Assembly: GCA_036365515.1 (NCBI GenBank)
Contig: CM070874.1
Span: 160,457,297-160,521,296, forward strand
Length of the DNA: 64,000 nucleotides
Source of the DNA: Torymus aiolomorphi
Lineage: Eukaryota; Arthropoda; Insecta; Hymenoptera; Torymidae
Direction of reading: 5' to 3'
Below the pieces are notes generated by a model. The model saw only the letters and a program-made list of their open reading frames with translations, was not told where the DNA came from and did not search any database. Made by a program: the position numbers and the translations under genes. This document shows, one piece after another, positions 43,911-55,505 of the stretch; positions within the stretch are counted from its first letter, which is position 1, and every line of letters starts with the position of its first letter.

Positions 43911-44261
43911 ATGGACCAAGAAGTAGCAAGTCTGCGAGCAAGGCTCGCAAGATATCATAAAAAGCTGGAACGTTATCGCGCCGGTGCGGTTCAGGCCAAG
44001 GAGATGATTCGACGCTTAGAGTCGAAAATAAAGCGCCTCGATCAGCAGCAACGGACTCCAAGACCACCACCACCATCCAATATCGCCAGCGTCAAGTGCA
44101 ACGTGTGCGGAATTATGTTCCGCATTCTCAAGAGCGACCCTGAGGGCCGGTCACGGGAGCAGTGCTGGCACTGCAAAAACTTTAGATGCAGTGCCTGCCG
44201 CGAAAGCACGTGTAAGTGCCTTATAGGAATAGACACAGCCGGATCGCCTAGCGTCGGATAG
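43911..44261 (+). CDS. Small coiled-coil plus zinc-finger protein
   Basis: The 116-residue frame is intact. Residues ~5-48 (LRARLARYHKKLERYRAGAV, KEMIRRLESKIKRLDQQ) form a heptad-type coiled coil. After a Pro-rich hinge comes a cysteine cluster, CNVCG...CWHCKNFRCSACRESTCKC, which can bind two zinc ions in a ribbon or RING-like way. I infer a nucleic-acid-binding or dimeric regulatory role. No exact family is recognised. It starts 96 bases after the preceding rightward gene. The stop is followed within 50 bases by a CAG repeat. Confidence 0.55.
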   Translation: MDQEVASLRARLARYHKKLERYRAGAVQAKEMIRRLESKIKRLDQQQRTPRPPPPSNIASVKCNVCGIMFRILKSDPEGRSREQCWHCKNFRCSACRESTCKCLIGIDTAGSPSVG

Positions 44262-44310
44262 ATTGAAGTATCGGTGAAGGCAAGCAGCGGATACGCCATC
44301 AAAGGATGCA

Positions 44311-44315
44311 CCAGC

Positions 44316-44354
<39 letters not shown>

Positions 44355-44690
44355 GTAAAAACAATGTGCGCGTGTGGGAAGCGGACGCACATGAATGTAC
44401 GCACCGTGACAAGTGAAATACGGTGTCTACGAACACACGAAAATGTACGCGAGTGAGTGTGTGTGTGTGTGTGTGTGTGACAGCCATGGCGTCTGCGAAC
44501 ACACGTAAATGTATGTGTGCATATTCGTGTGTGCGTGTGTGTGTGCGTCTGTGTGTGCGTATGTCTGTGTGACAATCGCAGCGTTGCGTACGCACGTAAA
44601 TGTATGCGCACGTGTGTGTGTGTGTGTGACGGGCATGGCTTCTGCATACGCACGTAAATGTATGCGCACGTGTGTGTGTGCGCGTCAATA
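44311..44690 (+). repeat. CAG run and GT-rich ~80 bp tandem repeats
   Basis: A CAG/GCA run (about 44311-44353) is followed by about five diverged copies of an ~80 bp unit containing ACGCACGTAAATGTATG plus GTGTGT runs. CAATAAATATT just after it (44690) could serve as a polyadenylation signal for the two rightward genes. Confidence 0.65.
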
Positions 44691-44776
44691 AATATTAACA
44701 AATAAACAAATATATAAACGTTGTTTTTACTCTCTCTACCCGCCACCTCTCTCTTCCCCCACCTCGCTCTCTTCCC

Positions 44777-45108
<332 letters not shown>

Positions 45109-45109
45109 T

Positions 45110-47930
45110 TTCGAAGTTGGTGGAATGGTACGGCAGGTGACACAATGGAGAAATTCAAAGAGAACTCACTGGGCGGAGTACAAAGCGAAATTGGCGGTCG
45201 GGCTAGAGAACTTCCCGAAGGAGCTCGACTCGGTTGAGGATATCGACCGGGCGACGGTGCTCTTGGAGGAAAAGATAAATCAAACTTTCGAGAGCAGCTG
45301 CGACCTGAAAGCAATGGAATTGACCGGAGGGGCACCCTGCTAGAATGACTCGCTCAGTAAGCATTGGAAGAAGGTCAGGAGTCTCTTCAACAAATCGAGG
45401 AGAACCAGAAATGAGGAGACTGTCCAGGCCTTTAAGTCGGCTTAGAGAGAGAGTACAAGAAAACCATTGAACAGGCAAAAAAGGAAGGGTGGAGGAAGTA
45501 CTGTGAGGAGAAGAGCAGTATCTCGGATACTGCGAGGCTCGGCGGACTTCTGGCCAGAACAGCGAACAGGACGGGGCTGATCTTCTCGGCCCTTCTTCAG
45601 CGCGGCTTGGATGAGCTTCTGGAGCCTTCTACCATCATCTTCAAGGCGAGTATTAAGTGGAGCCACACTGCCGTTTCGTGGAGGGTGGCACGTGTGGTGT
45701 TCCTACCCAAACCGGGAAGGCATACATACGAGGTAGCAAAGGATTATCGACCTATCAGTCTTACGTCCTTTGTCTTGAAGACATTGGAGAGACTGGTAGG
45801 CCGCTTCATCAGAGATGGACCACTGGTGGAAAGGCCGCTACACACCACGCAGCACGCGTATCAGGTGGGTAAGTCGGTGGACTCTGCTCTGCGTGGAGCA
45901 ACGGAGCGCATAAGCAGAGAAATTAGGAATAGGGGAATGGTCCTGACAGCTTTCTTGGACATGGAGGGAGCTTTTAACTTCACAACGACGGAATACATTT
46001 GTTAGGGTGCAAGAGCGCATGGTGTATCCAGTGGCATCGAGAGATGGATACGAGCACTGCTGCGATGACGAGGAGCCATTGCAGGGTGGGAGACCACAGA
46101 GGGGGAAGGACGCGCGAGTAAGGGATGTCCGCAAGGACATCCTTTCTCCGACATTCCGGGCTCTGGCCCTGGATGAACTCTTATGGTGGTTAAATGAGGC
46201 GGGTTTTGATACTCAAGCCTATGCGGATGATCTGCTGTTGTTGGACATGGCAGATGACGAAACGGTATTGGTGGAGCTTATGCTGCAAGCTTTTTCAATA
46301 GTGGAGAATTGGTGCCGGGAGGTTGGACTCGCTATTAACCCTGCAAAAACGGTGCTAGTCAACTTCACGAGTAGGTATAAAGTAAAGCTACTAGGGGAAA
46401 TTCTGTTGTTTGGGGAGAGCTTGTTGATCTCAAAACAGGCGAAGTATTTGGTAGTCATTTTTGACTCGAAACTGAATTAGGCGGAGCGCACCTGGGAGCG
46501 GTTAAAAGGAGGTTCACGGCCTCCTACTGGGCGTGTAGGAGGTTCTTTGGCTTCACGTGGGGCTTCAGGCCGCACATGCTCCTGTGGCTCTTTACCGCTG
46601 TGTTGCGCCCCAGGTTGCTTCATGGGGCCATAGCTTGGACAACCAGGTGTGAGCGAAAGGAAGGCACTAGGATACTGGACTCGATCCAGAACCTGATGCT
46701 CAGAGGCATCATGGGAACGCGTGCTTGAGTACCCGTGAGAGCCAAGGAGAAGCTACTTGGCAGTCTGCCTCTGAGACTGGTGATCAAGGCGGATGCCTGC
46801 AGAGCAGAAACGCGAGTCCTAAGTGACCTGAGAAGATGGCAACATTAGGACGGGGAGCTGGTGGATGTCGTGGGAAAGGATCTGATAACGTTTGATAGGG
46901 ATAGGACACTTAAAAAGTTTGCTTTTGGCAGGAACTTTGAGGTGACCATTCCTGTAAGGACAGACTGTGTAGAGGATGCCCGCAACCAGAAGGATCTGGA
47001 CTGGTACACGGATGGCTCTGAGAGTGAGGTAGGTACTGGGGCAGAGGCATGGCTAAAGGGAAGCACGACTGAGCTTGTCCTTTGGCTGGACTCGCATGTC
47101 ACCATTTTTCAGGCAGAGGTAAGAGCAACAAGGGAATGCGCAGAAACCATGACCTCGAATGGGTTAGAGGGAAAGCGGATCACCATCTGCTCGGATAGCC
47201 AAGTGGCACTTCGGGCGATGGGGGCTGCGGAGTTTCGCTCGGAAGAGGCGTGGGGCTGCAGGGTAACATTAGATAGGCTATCCTCCGTGAACAGGGCCAG
47301 TCTGTATTGTGTACCAGGTCACGCGGGAATAATCGGTAACGAAAAGGCGGATCGATTGGCAAAAAGGGGCGCCACTCGATGCCGGGTTCTGTACCGCAGA
47401 GTACCAAAGTGTGTTGAAAGGGGCGATTGACAGTTGGACAACTGCGAAGGTGGCAGAGAAATGGCAGCGCTTAACGAACTGCAGACAGACGAGGCACCTC
47501 TTGGGGGAAGAGGCTCCAACCGCTTGGTGTAAGGGGATCCTAGGTCTCCCCAGGAGGAGCATCAAAGCAGCGGTAGAATGGTTGTCAGGCCACTGTGAGA
47601 TCGGACACCACCTATATAGGTTAGGTCTCGTGAATACGGATCGGTGCAGGAGATGTGGGGAAGAGGAGGAGACCTCAGCTCACCTTCTGTGTCGCTGGCT
47701 AATGATGGTAGCAATCAGACGGAGGGTTTGAGGACTCTTCTTCCTGGAACCACACGATCTTAGGGAGCTTGATCTAGCATCGATATGCAAAGCGATCGTA
47801 CTGATCAAGGCAGAGGTGGGTAGTGGGTGATAAACCAAGAGTACAGCACAATGGGCCTTGGCCTGAGTGCTAGGAAGGCAAGCCCCCGAAAGGGTCCGCT
47901 GACCGTCCGCGCTACTATTATGACTATGAC
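45110..47930 (+). pseudogene. 5'-truncated non-LTR retrotransposon ORF2 (RT and RNase H, I/LOA-like), decayed
   Basis: The sequence starts downstream of any endonuclease domain. A linker region (45125-45600) leads to reverse transcriptase blocks VAKDYRPISLTSFVLKTLER (about 45735), TAFLDMEGAFNFT (45950) and TQAYADDLLLLD (46210). An RNase H domain follows, with DWYTDGSESE, ICSDSQVALRAM and YCVPGHAGIIGNEKADRLA (46990-47370). A terminal CRRCGEEEETSAHLLC zinc motif is at about 47645. RT plus RNase H with this terminal zinc knuckle suits the I/LOA group. Several stops and frameshifts (for example 46005, 46480, 46726) break it. The 3' end runs into a TA repeat at 47937. Confidence 0.75.
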
Positions 47931-47940
47931 TATGTGTATA

Positions 47941-47984
<44 letters not shown>

Positions 47985-47989
<5 letters not shown>

Positions 47990-48208
47990 TATTCATACCC
48001 GTAACTTTGAGGATCTACAGTTTCTTTCGCCAGAGTCTTGCGCGCTTGACTAAAGAAATAATCCCCTCTCTGGGTAGAAGGTACTAATATAGATCCTCAA
48101 AAGTACCGTTTTATACCTTGGCACTTTGAGGATAAATCCTCAAAGTGCCGAAAAATCCTCAAAGTATCGGTATGTTGCTGAATAGAATCCTCAAAGGATG
48201 CAAAAGAC
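47985..48208 (+). repeat. Core-motif unit 8 (word TCCTCAAAAGTACCG)
   Basis: An inverted word (AACTTTGAGGATC) precedes CCAGAG, the core TGACTAAAGAAATAAT (48047-48062), and CTCTCTGGGTAG. Forward words follow (ATCCTCAAAAGTACCG, TCCTCAAAGTGCCG, TCCTCAAAGTATCGG, TCCTCAAAGG). TA runs bound both sides. Confidence 0.8.
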
Positions 48209-48228
48209 ATATATATATATATATATAT

Positions 48229-48455
48229 ACATTTCCGAAACCGGTACTTTTGAGGATCTATAGTTTTTTTCTCCAGAGTTCGTATATGCTTGACTAAAGA
48301 AATAACTCCCTCTCTGCGTTGAAGGTTTTAATATAAATCCTCAAAAGTACCGTTTCATACCGAAGGAATTTTGAGGATGTCCTGAAAACTCCGAAAAATC
48401 CTCAAAGTATCGAATCCGTGCTGACATAGATCCTCAAAAGCTGCATTTGATATAT
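48229..48455 (+). repeat. Core-motif unit 9 (same word as unit 8)
   Basis: The inverted word GGTACTTTTGAGGATC, CCAGAG, the core variant TGACTAAAGAAATAAC (48291-48306), CTCTCTGCG, and forward TCCTCAAAAGTACCG-type words follow in order. Divergence from unit 8 is moderate, so the pair is an old tandem duplication. Confidence 0.8.
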
Positions 48456-49378
48456 CTATCTATATATATATACAAGGTGTCCCATTTTAATCGCCCCAGG
48501 CAAATATCATGAAAAGTATGAGAGATGGAAAAAAACTTTAAAAACAAAAGTTGTAGGGTGCAAAGGGGGTTAGCTAATGGTAACAACGACTTTGACCTTG
48601 AACTCTATTTTCAAGGCTATTTCAAGGTCAAAGTGATTTTTTTAAATGAGAATCCCTACTTTCGACCCCGGAAATGGAAAGATCAGAAAATTTTACGTTC
48701 AGAAAGGTCTGATATGTTGGGGTTTCAAGGTCAACCAGCTAATTTAATGAGGTCGACCTGGGAATACCTGTAGGAAGGACAAAATTGACCTTGACGTTCA
48801 AGGTCATTTTAAGGTAAGTTGATTTTATAAAATGGAACCCCTTATTTTTGACCCTGGAAATGGAAAGAGCGGAAGAATTTACGTCCGAATATGACCTTGA
48901 CCTCGACCTTGACTTTAACCGTGATCTGGAAGGTTAATTTAAGGTCAAGTCGATTTTTTAAAAATCCCCTTATTTTTAACCTCGGAAATGGAAAGAGAAG
49001 AAAAATTTACCTTCAGATATGTACCGTCATATGGTGTCAGAGTTGGCCCTGGGTCAATTAAGGGTCAAATCGTGCTTGAGGTCAATTGGGGTCAAATTAA
49101 TTTTTTTAATCTGATGTGTTCTTACTTTTGTCAGCGTAACTCTGAAGGATTTTTGGGATTAATTTTCGGTATGAAAAGGTACTTTTCTTCTTGTTCTTTC
49201 TTGGTTAGGTTGGCACCATTGAAATGTACGGCTACGTCAAATGATATTTTTTAAGTACGAGTGACCGATTACTTTAAGGTAGTTATGAGGCGATGATTTA
49301 ATGGTTTTGTTATGAGTCAATTATAAATATTCGAATTCTTTAGTTTGGTCAATTTGGGAATATTTTCACATCTAAATT

Positions 49379-50111
49379 TCACCCCTACCACGTTCGCCTT
49401 ACACAAACACTAGAGGATGGAGATTATGCACGGCGTTTAAATTTTTGTCAATGGGCAAATAATCAGATACGTAGAGACCCTTTCTTTTTTGATCGAGTGC
49501 TATTCTCAGATGAAGCAAAATTTGATAATATGGGTGGTGTCAATCTTCATAATGCCCGCTATTACGCTGAACAAAATCCTCATTGGCAACGAGATCATCG
49601 AATCCAGAGACGTTGGTCAATAAACGTGTGGGCAGGTATAATTGGAGATCATGTGCTGGGACCTATCTTTTACAATCAAAATTTGAATGGACAATTGTAT
49701 TTGGATATTTTGCAAAACCAGCTACCTCCTCTATTAGAAGATATCCCAGTTATCTTACGGCGGGATATGTGGTTTCATCAAGATGGAGCTCCTGCACATC
49801 GCGTTCGATCAGTCAAGAATTTTCTCAATGATATGTATCGTAATCGTTGGATTGGCATCGGCAGCCAAGTACACGAGTGGCCGCCTAGATCCCCAGACCT
49901 CACACCTCTTGATTTTTTTTTGTGGGGAGTAGTTAAAGGCAAAGTTTTTGCACATGCTCCAACAACCTTAGAGAACATGAGAGGAAGAATTATGGAAGCT
50001 TTCCAATCCATTTCAGTGGAAACATTGAGGAATGTTCAAGCAAGCTTCCGAAGAAGGATGCAAATGTGTTTCAGAGAGAACGGACACTTGATCGAGCATT
50101 TGCTGCCTTAG
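49379..50111 (+). pseudogene. Mariner C transposase, catalytic part only
   Basis: The frame enters at about 49379 (HPYHVRLTQTLEDGDYARRL) and is open to 50111. It carries RVLFSDEAKF with the first Asp, MWFHQDGAPAH with the second, and SPDLTPLDFFLWG with the third, 42 residues after the second, one more than in mariners A and B. An ATG in frame at 49497 gives a 204-residue product. The N-terminal helix-turn-helix domains (~130 residues) are absent: the DNA between the left inverted repeat and 49379 does not encode them. The catalytic residues look intact, but without DNA-binding domains it should not recognise ends. Confidence 0.8.
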
Positions 50112-50140
50112 ATCTTCAAATGACAGTCCGTTAATCAATC

Positions 50141-50156
50141 GGCCCTTTTCAGGGCC
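50141..50156 (+). promoter_or_regulatory. Histone-type 3' stem-loop motif, second copy
   Basis: The plus strand reads GGCCCTTTTCAGGGCC, identical to the minus-strand 16-mer at 25517-25532. It lies 30 bases after the transposase stop of mariner C, on the sense strand. Flanks do not resemble histone genes. Confidence 0.45.
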
Positions 50157-50945
50157 AATGATGTGCGAAATCCTTTCGGCAACCTCCACGCGGTGCACAT
50201 TGGGTAATGCTAATGTCGAGGGTAGTCTTTCTAATTTTCGATTCATTTGAGGGAGAAAAAATACTTTTAGATTCCTAAGTAACTCACAAAAACAGTGAAA
50301 TCCACTTCAAAAAAATTAATTTATTTATTATTACCCTTAATTGACCCCAGAGGGCCAACTTTGACACCATATGACGGTACATATCTGAACGTAAAATTTT
50401 CTTCTCTTTCCATTTCCGAGGTCAAAAATAAGGGGATTTAAAAAAAATCGACTTGACCTTAAAATAACCTTCCAGATCACGGTTAAAGTCAAGGTCGAGG
50501 TCAAGGTCATATTCGGACGTAAATTCTTCCGCTCTTTCCGTTTCCGGGGTCAAAAATGAGGGGTTCCATTTTATAAAATCAACTTACCTTAAAATGACCT
50601 TGAACGTCAAGGTCAATTTTGTCCTTCCTAGAGGTATTCCCATGTCGACCTCATTAAATTAGCTGGTTGACCTTGAAACCCCAACATATCAGACCTTTCT
50701 GAACGTAAAATTTTCTGCTCTTTCCATTTCCGGGGTCGAAAATAGGGGTCCTCATTCAAAAAAATCACTTTGACCTTGAAATAACCTTGAAAATAGAGTT
50801 CAAGGTCAAAGGCGTTGTTACCATTAGCTGACCCCCTTTGCACCCTACAACTTTTGTATTTAAAGTTTTTTTCCATCTCCCATACTTTTCAAGATATTTG
50901 CCTGGGGCGATTAAAATGGGACACCTTGTATATGGATATATATGT

Positions 50946-51197
50946 ATATAAAGAGCTTTAACCGTTATTTCCGGGATTATACAGGGTCCTATAGTTTATT
51001 TCTTCAGAGTTACTCTATACAAGTGACTAAAGAAATAATGGACCCTGGGGTTATTGACTCTAGACGGTTACCGGTAATAACGCTTATATACCATAGGAAA
51101 TTCTGGTAAGTCCCGGAAATAACGAACGGGTTCCGGAAATAACGCTTATATACCAAATTTGTTACCAGAAGTAACCGTTGCAGAAATTTATACATAT
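50946..51197 (+). repeat. Core-motif unit 10 (word CCGGAAATAACG)
   Basis: The inverted word CCGTTATTTCCGG precedes CAGAGTTACTCTATACAAG and the core (51024-51039). After the core come GGACCCTGGGG, GACTCTAGA and forward words (ACCGGTAATAACGC, CCCGGAAATAACGAA, TCCGGAAATAACGC, AGAAGTAACCG). Confidence 0.8.
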
Positions 51198-51222
51198 ATA
51201 TATAAACAGATGTATAGGTACA

Positions 51223-51440
51223 TATATAGACTCGTCCGCATAAGTCCCGATCCGTTTACGTATGTTGTCCGCATAAGTATCGTTTTCATTAGACCCGTGT
51301 CTGCACAAGTCACGCTTGGCTAAAGAAATAACTCCCTCTCTATGTAGACACTCAAAAATGTCTGCACAAGTCGATGAAAGTCCGCATAAGTACCGTTCCC
51401 ATTAAGGATGCGTCCACATAAGTTACCTTTGAGATAAATA
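51223..51440 (+). repeat. Core-motif unit 11 (word GTCCGCATAAGT)
   Basis: The core variant TGGCTAAAGAAATAAC is at 51318-51333, with CTCTCTATGTAG after it. Forward words lie on both sides (TCCGCATAAGT, TCTGCACAAGT, TCCACATAAGT). It shares its word type with unit 1 at 16209, 35 kb away. Beyond it, 51441-51940 shows no gene. Confidence 0.75.
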
Positions 51441-51944
51441 TACTTATATATACATATATATACATGTACTCAGTTTCAATTGTCTGTTACTTATTTCTGA
51501 GTTTGCATTCCACTTTCATCAAGGTCTCGTTTTAAAAGTAACATTTTGTATCAACTTTTTAGCCTCTGTCGAGGGATATTAATCATGTCACAGCCGCCTT
51601 AAGCATATTTTGTATGGTATTTTCTTACGTATAAATTAACAATATAATTAGCAACAATGTGGAAAAATTCTGAGGAATTCTACTTACAATTTGTAAACTT
51701 TTTCCCATTTAATGTGCTATACAAAAAGTTTCAAGATTTTTAGTAAAAAAATCATGAAAATTGCTGTTTTTTGAAAAAAAAAAAAATTTTCAAATTTTCA
51801 ATTGATTCTAACTTTTTAACCATTGAATATTTCGCTCTTAAATACTAGGGTTGTATTTTGTGGCTCATTTGGAACTAGAAAACCCCATTATAAGCCATTT
51901 TTAAATTTTGACCTGTTACAGTTGACGTGAAGTTACCCATATAT

Positions 51945-54356
51945 GGGGACGTCCAGCAGAAACGGGCCACCGAGCGCGCGCGGTGCCTTTTTTCGCGTAA
52001 AAGGCGCTCTGTTTAACTCGCTCATAATTGTATGCTGCGTCTTTGAAAAAAAAAACCAAGGACCTATATCGATAGATTTTTTTCTGCTCTTTCCAATTGC
52101 GCCATTGTTTTTATTGCGAAACGCGTTCTTCTAGACGAAAACTCGAGTTGAATATTGAAAGCCATTTTTCTCAAAGTATATCATGTTTTTTTCCAAAATA
52201 AACTACACCATTGGAAAGTATAACTCTTAAGCTTCAAAACCCTATCTTGGAGAAGTTGGAGAAATAAAGGGTTTAAAAGTAACAACATGAAAAAGACAGC
52301 GCCGAGGGTTCGCGCGAGCCCCTCGCGCCCGTGCGTACGGTACGTTTAAGTGCACGCTCTATTCAATTTGCTAATAATCGTGTACGAAGTCTCTGAAAAA
52401 AGAACTAAGGACATATATCGATAGCTTTTTTCCTGCTCTTTCCAATGGTGCTATTATTTTTATTCCGAAATGCTTCCTTCTAGTTGAAAATTCCATTTGA
52501 ATGTTTAAACCCTATTTTCTCAATAAAATATCAGTCTTTTCTTCAAAATGAATTATATTCTTTAAAAGTACAAGTCTTAAACTATCAAATATTATATTTT
52601 TAAGTTGAAACATGAAAAGTTCAAAAATAGTAAGATCAAAAAGACAGCGGCTGCCCGAACTTTTTACGTTATGCTCAAGGGCGGATTAATAGACGCGATG
52701 TGCTATTTCGCCCTTTCTTTTTTGTAAATATAAAATGTTTTGTAACTTACAATGCCAATGCGTGGACATAATTTTATGGATGTAGTTGTAACAGTTAGTA
52801 TAATATTACAATGAACTTTGTTCATTTATATAACAAAATTTGAAAAACATAATATATTAAACATAAAAATATCCATGAACGCACTGAAAGCAGTGAAACA
52901 GAAATTTAAAATAACCTTATAGATTGTTTTATCTGGCATAACAATATTACCTTTTCCTTTAAATTCTAATTTTTTTTAATATTTTTGATTTTATAAGAAT
53001 TGTCCTTTTTGCGACATCCGCTTCTTTCTTTGTTTGAGTTTTAAGTACTTTTTCTTTTTTGATCGGTGGATATAATTGAGAATCTTCTGACGCTGAAAAT
53101 CTTTTAAGTTCTAACTTTTTGGCATCATTTAATAATTTAATACAATGAAACAATTGAGTTCCAGGTATTGTCTTAGCTGAGGCTAGCCTGTTTTGTAGCT
53201 TTTCTGTAGCCATTAAGTAATCGTCTTTTGATGAAAAAAAGCACTCAATATTTGTGAAATACTCAGTTGCCCATTTGTATAAATCTTGGAGCGTCAATAT
53301 ATAATTGTCAGATACTTTCCGTAAACTTTCTCGTCTGGCTTTGCTTTTCACGGGAGCACCTATTCCATCACATGCATTTTTTCCGTGGGCTGTTGCATGA
53401 AAATGCCACTCAGCATCAACAGCAAAATCATCATAATGATGAAGAATATTTTGGAAATTGCCTTTATTTTTAAAATGTTGCGCAGCTCCATCAGTAAAAT
53501 AAATAACTATTACAACTAGATCCACAAAATTATGTCCACGCATTGGCATTGTAAGTTGCAAAACATTTTATATTTACAAAAAAGAAAGGGCGAAATAGCA
53601 CATCGCTTGTTAATTAATCCGCCCTTGAGCATAGCGTAAAAAGTTCGGGCAGCCGCTGTCTTTTTGATCTTACTATTTTTGAACTTTTCATGTTTCAACT
53701 TAAAAATATAATATTTTATAGTTTAAGACTTGTACTTTTGAAGAATATAATTCATTTTGAAGAAAAGACTGATATTTTATTGAAGAAATAGAGTTTAAAC
53801 ATTCAAATGGAATTTTCAACTAGAAGGAAGCATTTCGGAATAAAAATAATAGCACCATTGGAAAGAGCAGGAAAAAAGCTATCGATATATGTCCTTAGTT
53901 CTTTTTTCAGAGACTTGGTACACGATTATTAGTGAATTGAATAGAGCATGCACTTAAACGTGCCGTACGCACGGGCGCGAGGGACTCGCGCGGACCCCTC
54001 GGCGCTGTTTTTTTCATGTTGTTACTTTTAAACCCTTTATTTCTCCAACTTCTCCAACATAGGGTTTTGAAGCTTAAGAGTTGTACTTTCCAACGGTGTA
54101 GTTTCTTTTGAAAAAAACATGATATACTTTGAGAAAAATGGCTTTCAATATTCAACTCGAGTTTTCGTTCGGAAGAACGCGTTTCGCAATAAAAACAATG
54201 GCGCAATTGGAAAGAGCAGGAAAAAATCTATCGACATAGGTCCTTGGTTTTTTTTCGAAGACGCAGCATACGATTATGAACGAGTTAAACAGAGCGCCTT
54301 TTACGCGAAAAAAGGTACCGCGCGCGCTCGGTGGCCCGTGTCTGCTGGACGCTCCC
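51945..54356 (-). mobile_element. DNA transposon F, deleted relative of D, ~850 bp terminal inverted repeats
   Basis: The ends read GGGGACGTCCAGCAGA at 51945 and its complement (with GGGAGCG) ending at 54356, each next to ATAT. The arms (about 51945-52790 and 53513-54356) match closely and make up most of the element. The ~720 bp centre holds the 3' half of a transposase of the same family as in transposon D. The arms themselves differ from those of D, so F is a related but separate family, reduced by internal deletion. Confidence 0.8.
52959..53561 (-). pseudogene. C-terminal part of a D-family transposase
   Basis: A 200-residue leftward frame carries IYFTDGAAQHFKNKGNFQNI, EWHFHATAHGKNACDGIGAP and LTLQDLYKWATEYF, closely parallel to residues ~163-235 of the transposase at 17472. 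The two upstream acidic motifs (DFAENY and IISDN in that copy) are missing. The first ~15 residues of the frame lie in the right inverted repeat, so the N-terminus is a fusion produced by the deletion. It ends in a basic Lys-rich tail. Not expected to be active. Confidence 0.75.
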
Positions 54357-54364
54357 ATATATAT

Positions 54365-54616
54365 AATATATACACTTATCGGGGTTTATGTATATTAGCC
54401 CAAGACTGTATATTAGTACCTACAGCCCAGAGATCCCTATGGCAAGTGACTAAAGAAATAATGGACCCTGGGGTTATAGACTCTAGGTCGGGCCGCATAA
54501 ACCCCTATATTCAGAAATATTATGAAGCTCGGGCTGCATAATCAAAATCGGGCTCGATAAACCCATATATATAAAAAAACGGGCTTTATAAACCCCTTTC
54601 GAGAAATGTGTGGGTG

Positions 54617-54618
<2 letters not shown>
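54365..54618 (+). repeat. Core-motif unit 12 (word CGGGCnnnATAAACCCC)
   Basis: GGGGTTTATGTATATTAGCCC precedes GCCCAGAG and the core (54447-54462). GGACCCTGGGG, GACTCTAGG and words CGGGCCGCATAAACCCC, CGGGCTGCATAAT, CGGGCTCGATAAACCC and CGGGCTTTATAAACCCC follow. Same type as unit 6, opposite orientation. Confidence 0.8.
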
Positions 54619-54647
<29 letters not shown>

Positions 54648-54652
<5 letters not shown>

Positions 54653-54893
54653 ATTATCACTTAACCCCTTTATGGAGCCCATCCCTGTATATTAGTACCT
54701 ACGCCCAGAGTTCCCGTATACAAGTCACTAAAGTAATAATCCCTCTCTGGGTATAGAAACTCTAGATCGGGCTCCATAAACGCCGTATAAGAATATTTTA
54801 TGGGACCCGGGCTCCATAAAAGAAAACGGGCTCCATAAATATGCTCATGTGTATAAAAGGGCTCCATAAATCTGGTAAAAGAAATGTATATAT
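54648..54893 (+). repeat. Core-motif unit 13 (word GGGCTCCATAAA)
   Basis: Near-copy of unit 5. The core carries two changes, TCACTAAAGTAATAAT (54725-54740), showing that the core can drift in a copy whose words stay intact. CCCAGAG and CTCTCTGGGTATAG flank it. Confidence 0.85.
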
Positions 54894-54904
54894 ATATATA
54901 TATA

Positions 54905-55155
54905 CACAAGTTTGTGGGTGAACCTGTTTTGGAGAGGTATAGTTCTTTTCTTCAGAGTTGCTGTATGTCATTGACTAAAGAAATAATGGACTCTGCAAAT
55001 ATAGACTCTAGAATCTGGCAAAAAAACTCTCCAAAACCGATTATATATACATTTCCCTTGTAAAAAACATCTTCAAAACCGGAGTAACTCTTGAAAATCG
55101 GAATATCCTACGTTGAAAAACTCGTCAAAACCGAGAAACGACATAAATATATATA
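54905..55155 (+). repeat. Core-motif unit 14 (word CTCCAAAACCG)
   Basis: The inverted word GTTTTGGAGAGG precedes CAGAGTTGCTGTATGTC and the core (54972-54987). GGACTCTGC, GACTCTAGA and forward words (CTCTCCAAAACCGA, ATCTTCAAAACCGG, CTCTTGAAAATCGG, CTCGTCAAAACCGA) follow. CAGAGT and ACTCTG can pair across the core. Confidence 0.8.
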
Positions 55156-55169
55156 TGGGTTATTCTGCC

Positions 55170-55505
55170 ATAACTACCCCAGATGGCGCCCAGAGCTTAC
55201 ATAAAGATATGCGAATAAAAATAAATGTTTCACAGGCCCTAATGTGTATATAATGATAATTTTAACTGTCTGTAAAAAAAATCAATAAAATAGAGTCAAA
55301 ATGTCAGTTCCGTCCCTTATCCTAAACCAGATTTTCAATATGAAATCTTGTGCCACGGGATAATTCCAAGGTTTTTAATATATGTTTCCATTATTTTCAA
55401 GGTCAAATTCAACAAACTACTATTAAATCACGATGGATACTTGTTGTCCAGCGATTTGCACGAAAATGTCGGTAATAGCATTAATTGCTTTGAAAACAGC
55501 GCTAC
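55170..55505 (+). other. Unassigned DNA with GTCAGTTCCGTCCC repeats
   Basis: No gene is recognised. The word AAATGTCAGTTCCGTCCC occurs near 55299 and 56060, with a related CAGTTCCGTC at 55913, on both sides of the probable solo LTR, which suggests an interrupted repeat. Confidence 0.4.

Larger units (their letters stand above)
48473..50928 (+). mobile_element. rosa-like mariner C, ~595 bp terminal inverted repeats, internally deleted
   Basis: The ends read CAAGGTGTCCCATTTTAATC at 48473 and its complement ending at 50928, flanked by TA. The arms run to about 49068 and from about 50337 and again consist of subrepeats rich in TGACCTTGA / TCAAGGTCA. The single rightward transposase lacks its DNA-binding part. 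The same architecture as mariners A and B marks them as one lineage, with diverged terminal sequences. Confidence 0.85.

Noticed and set aside
50013..50246. Histone gene remnant next to the stem-loop at 50141
   Set aside because: Neither strand around the stem-loop encodes recognisable histone sequence.
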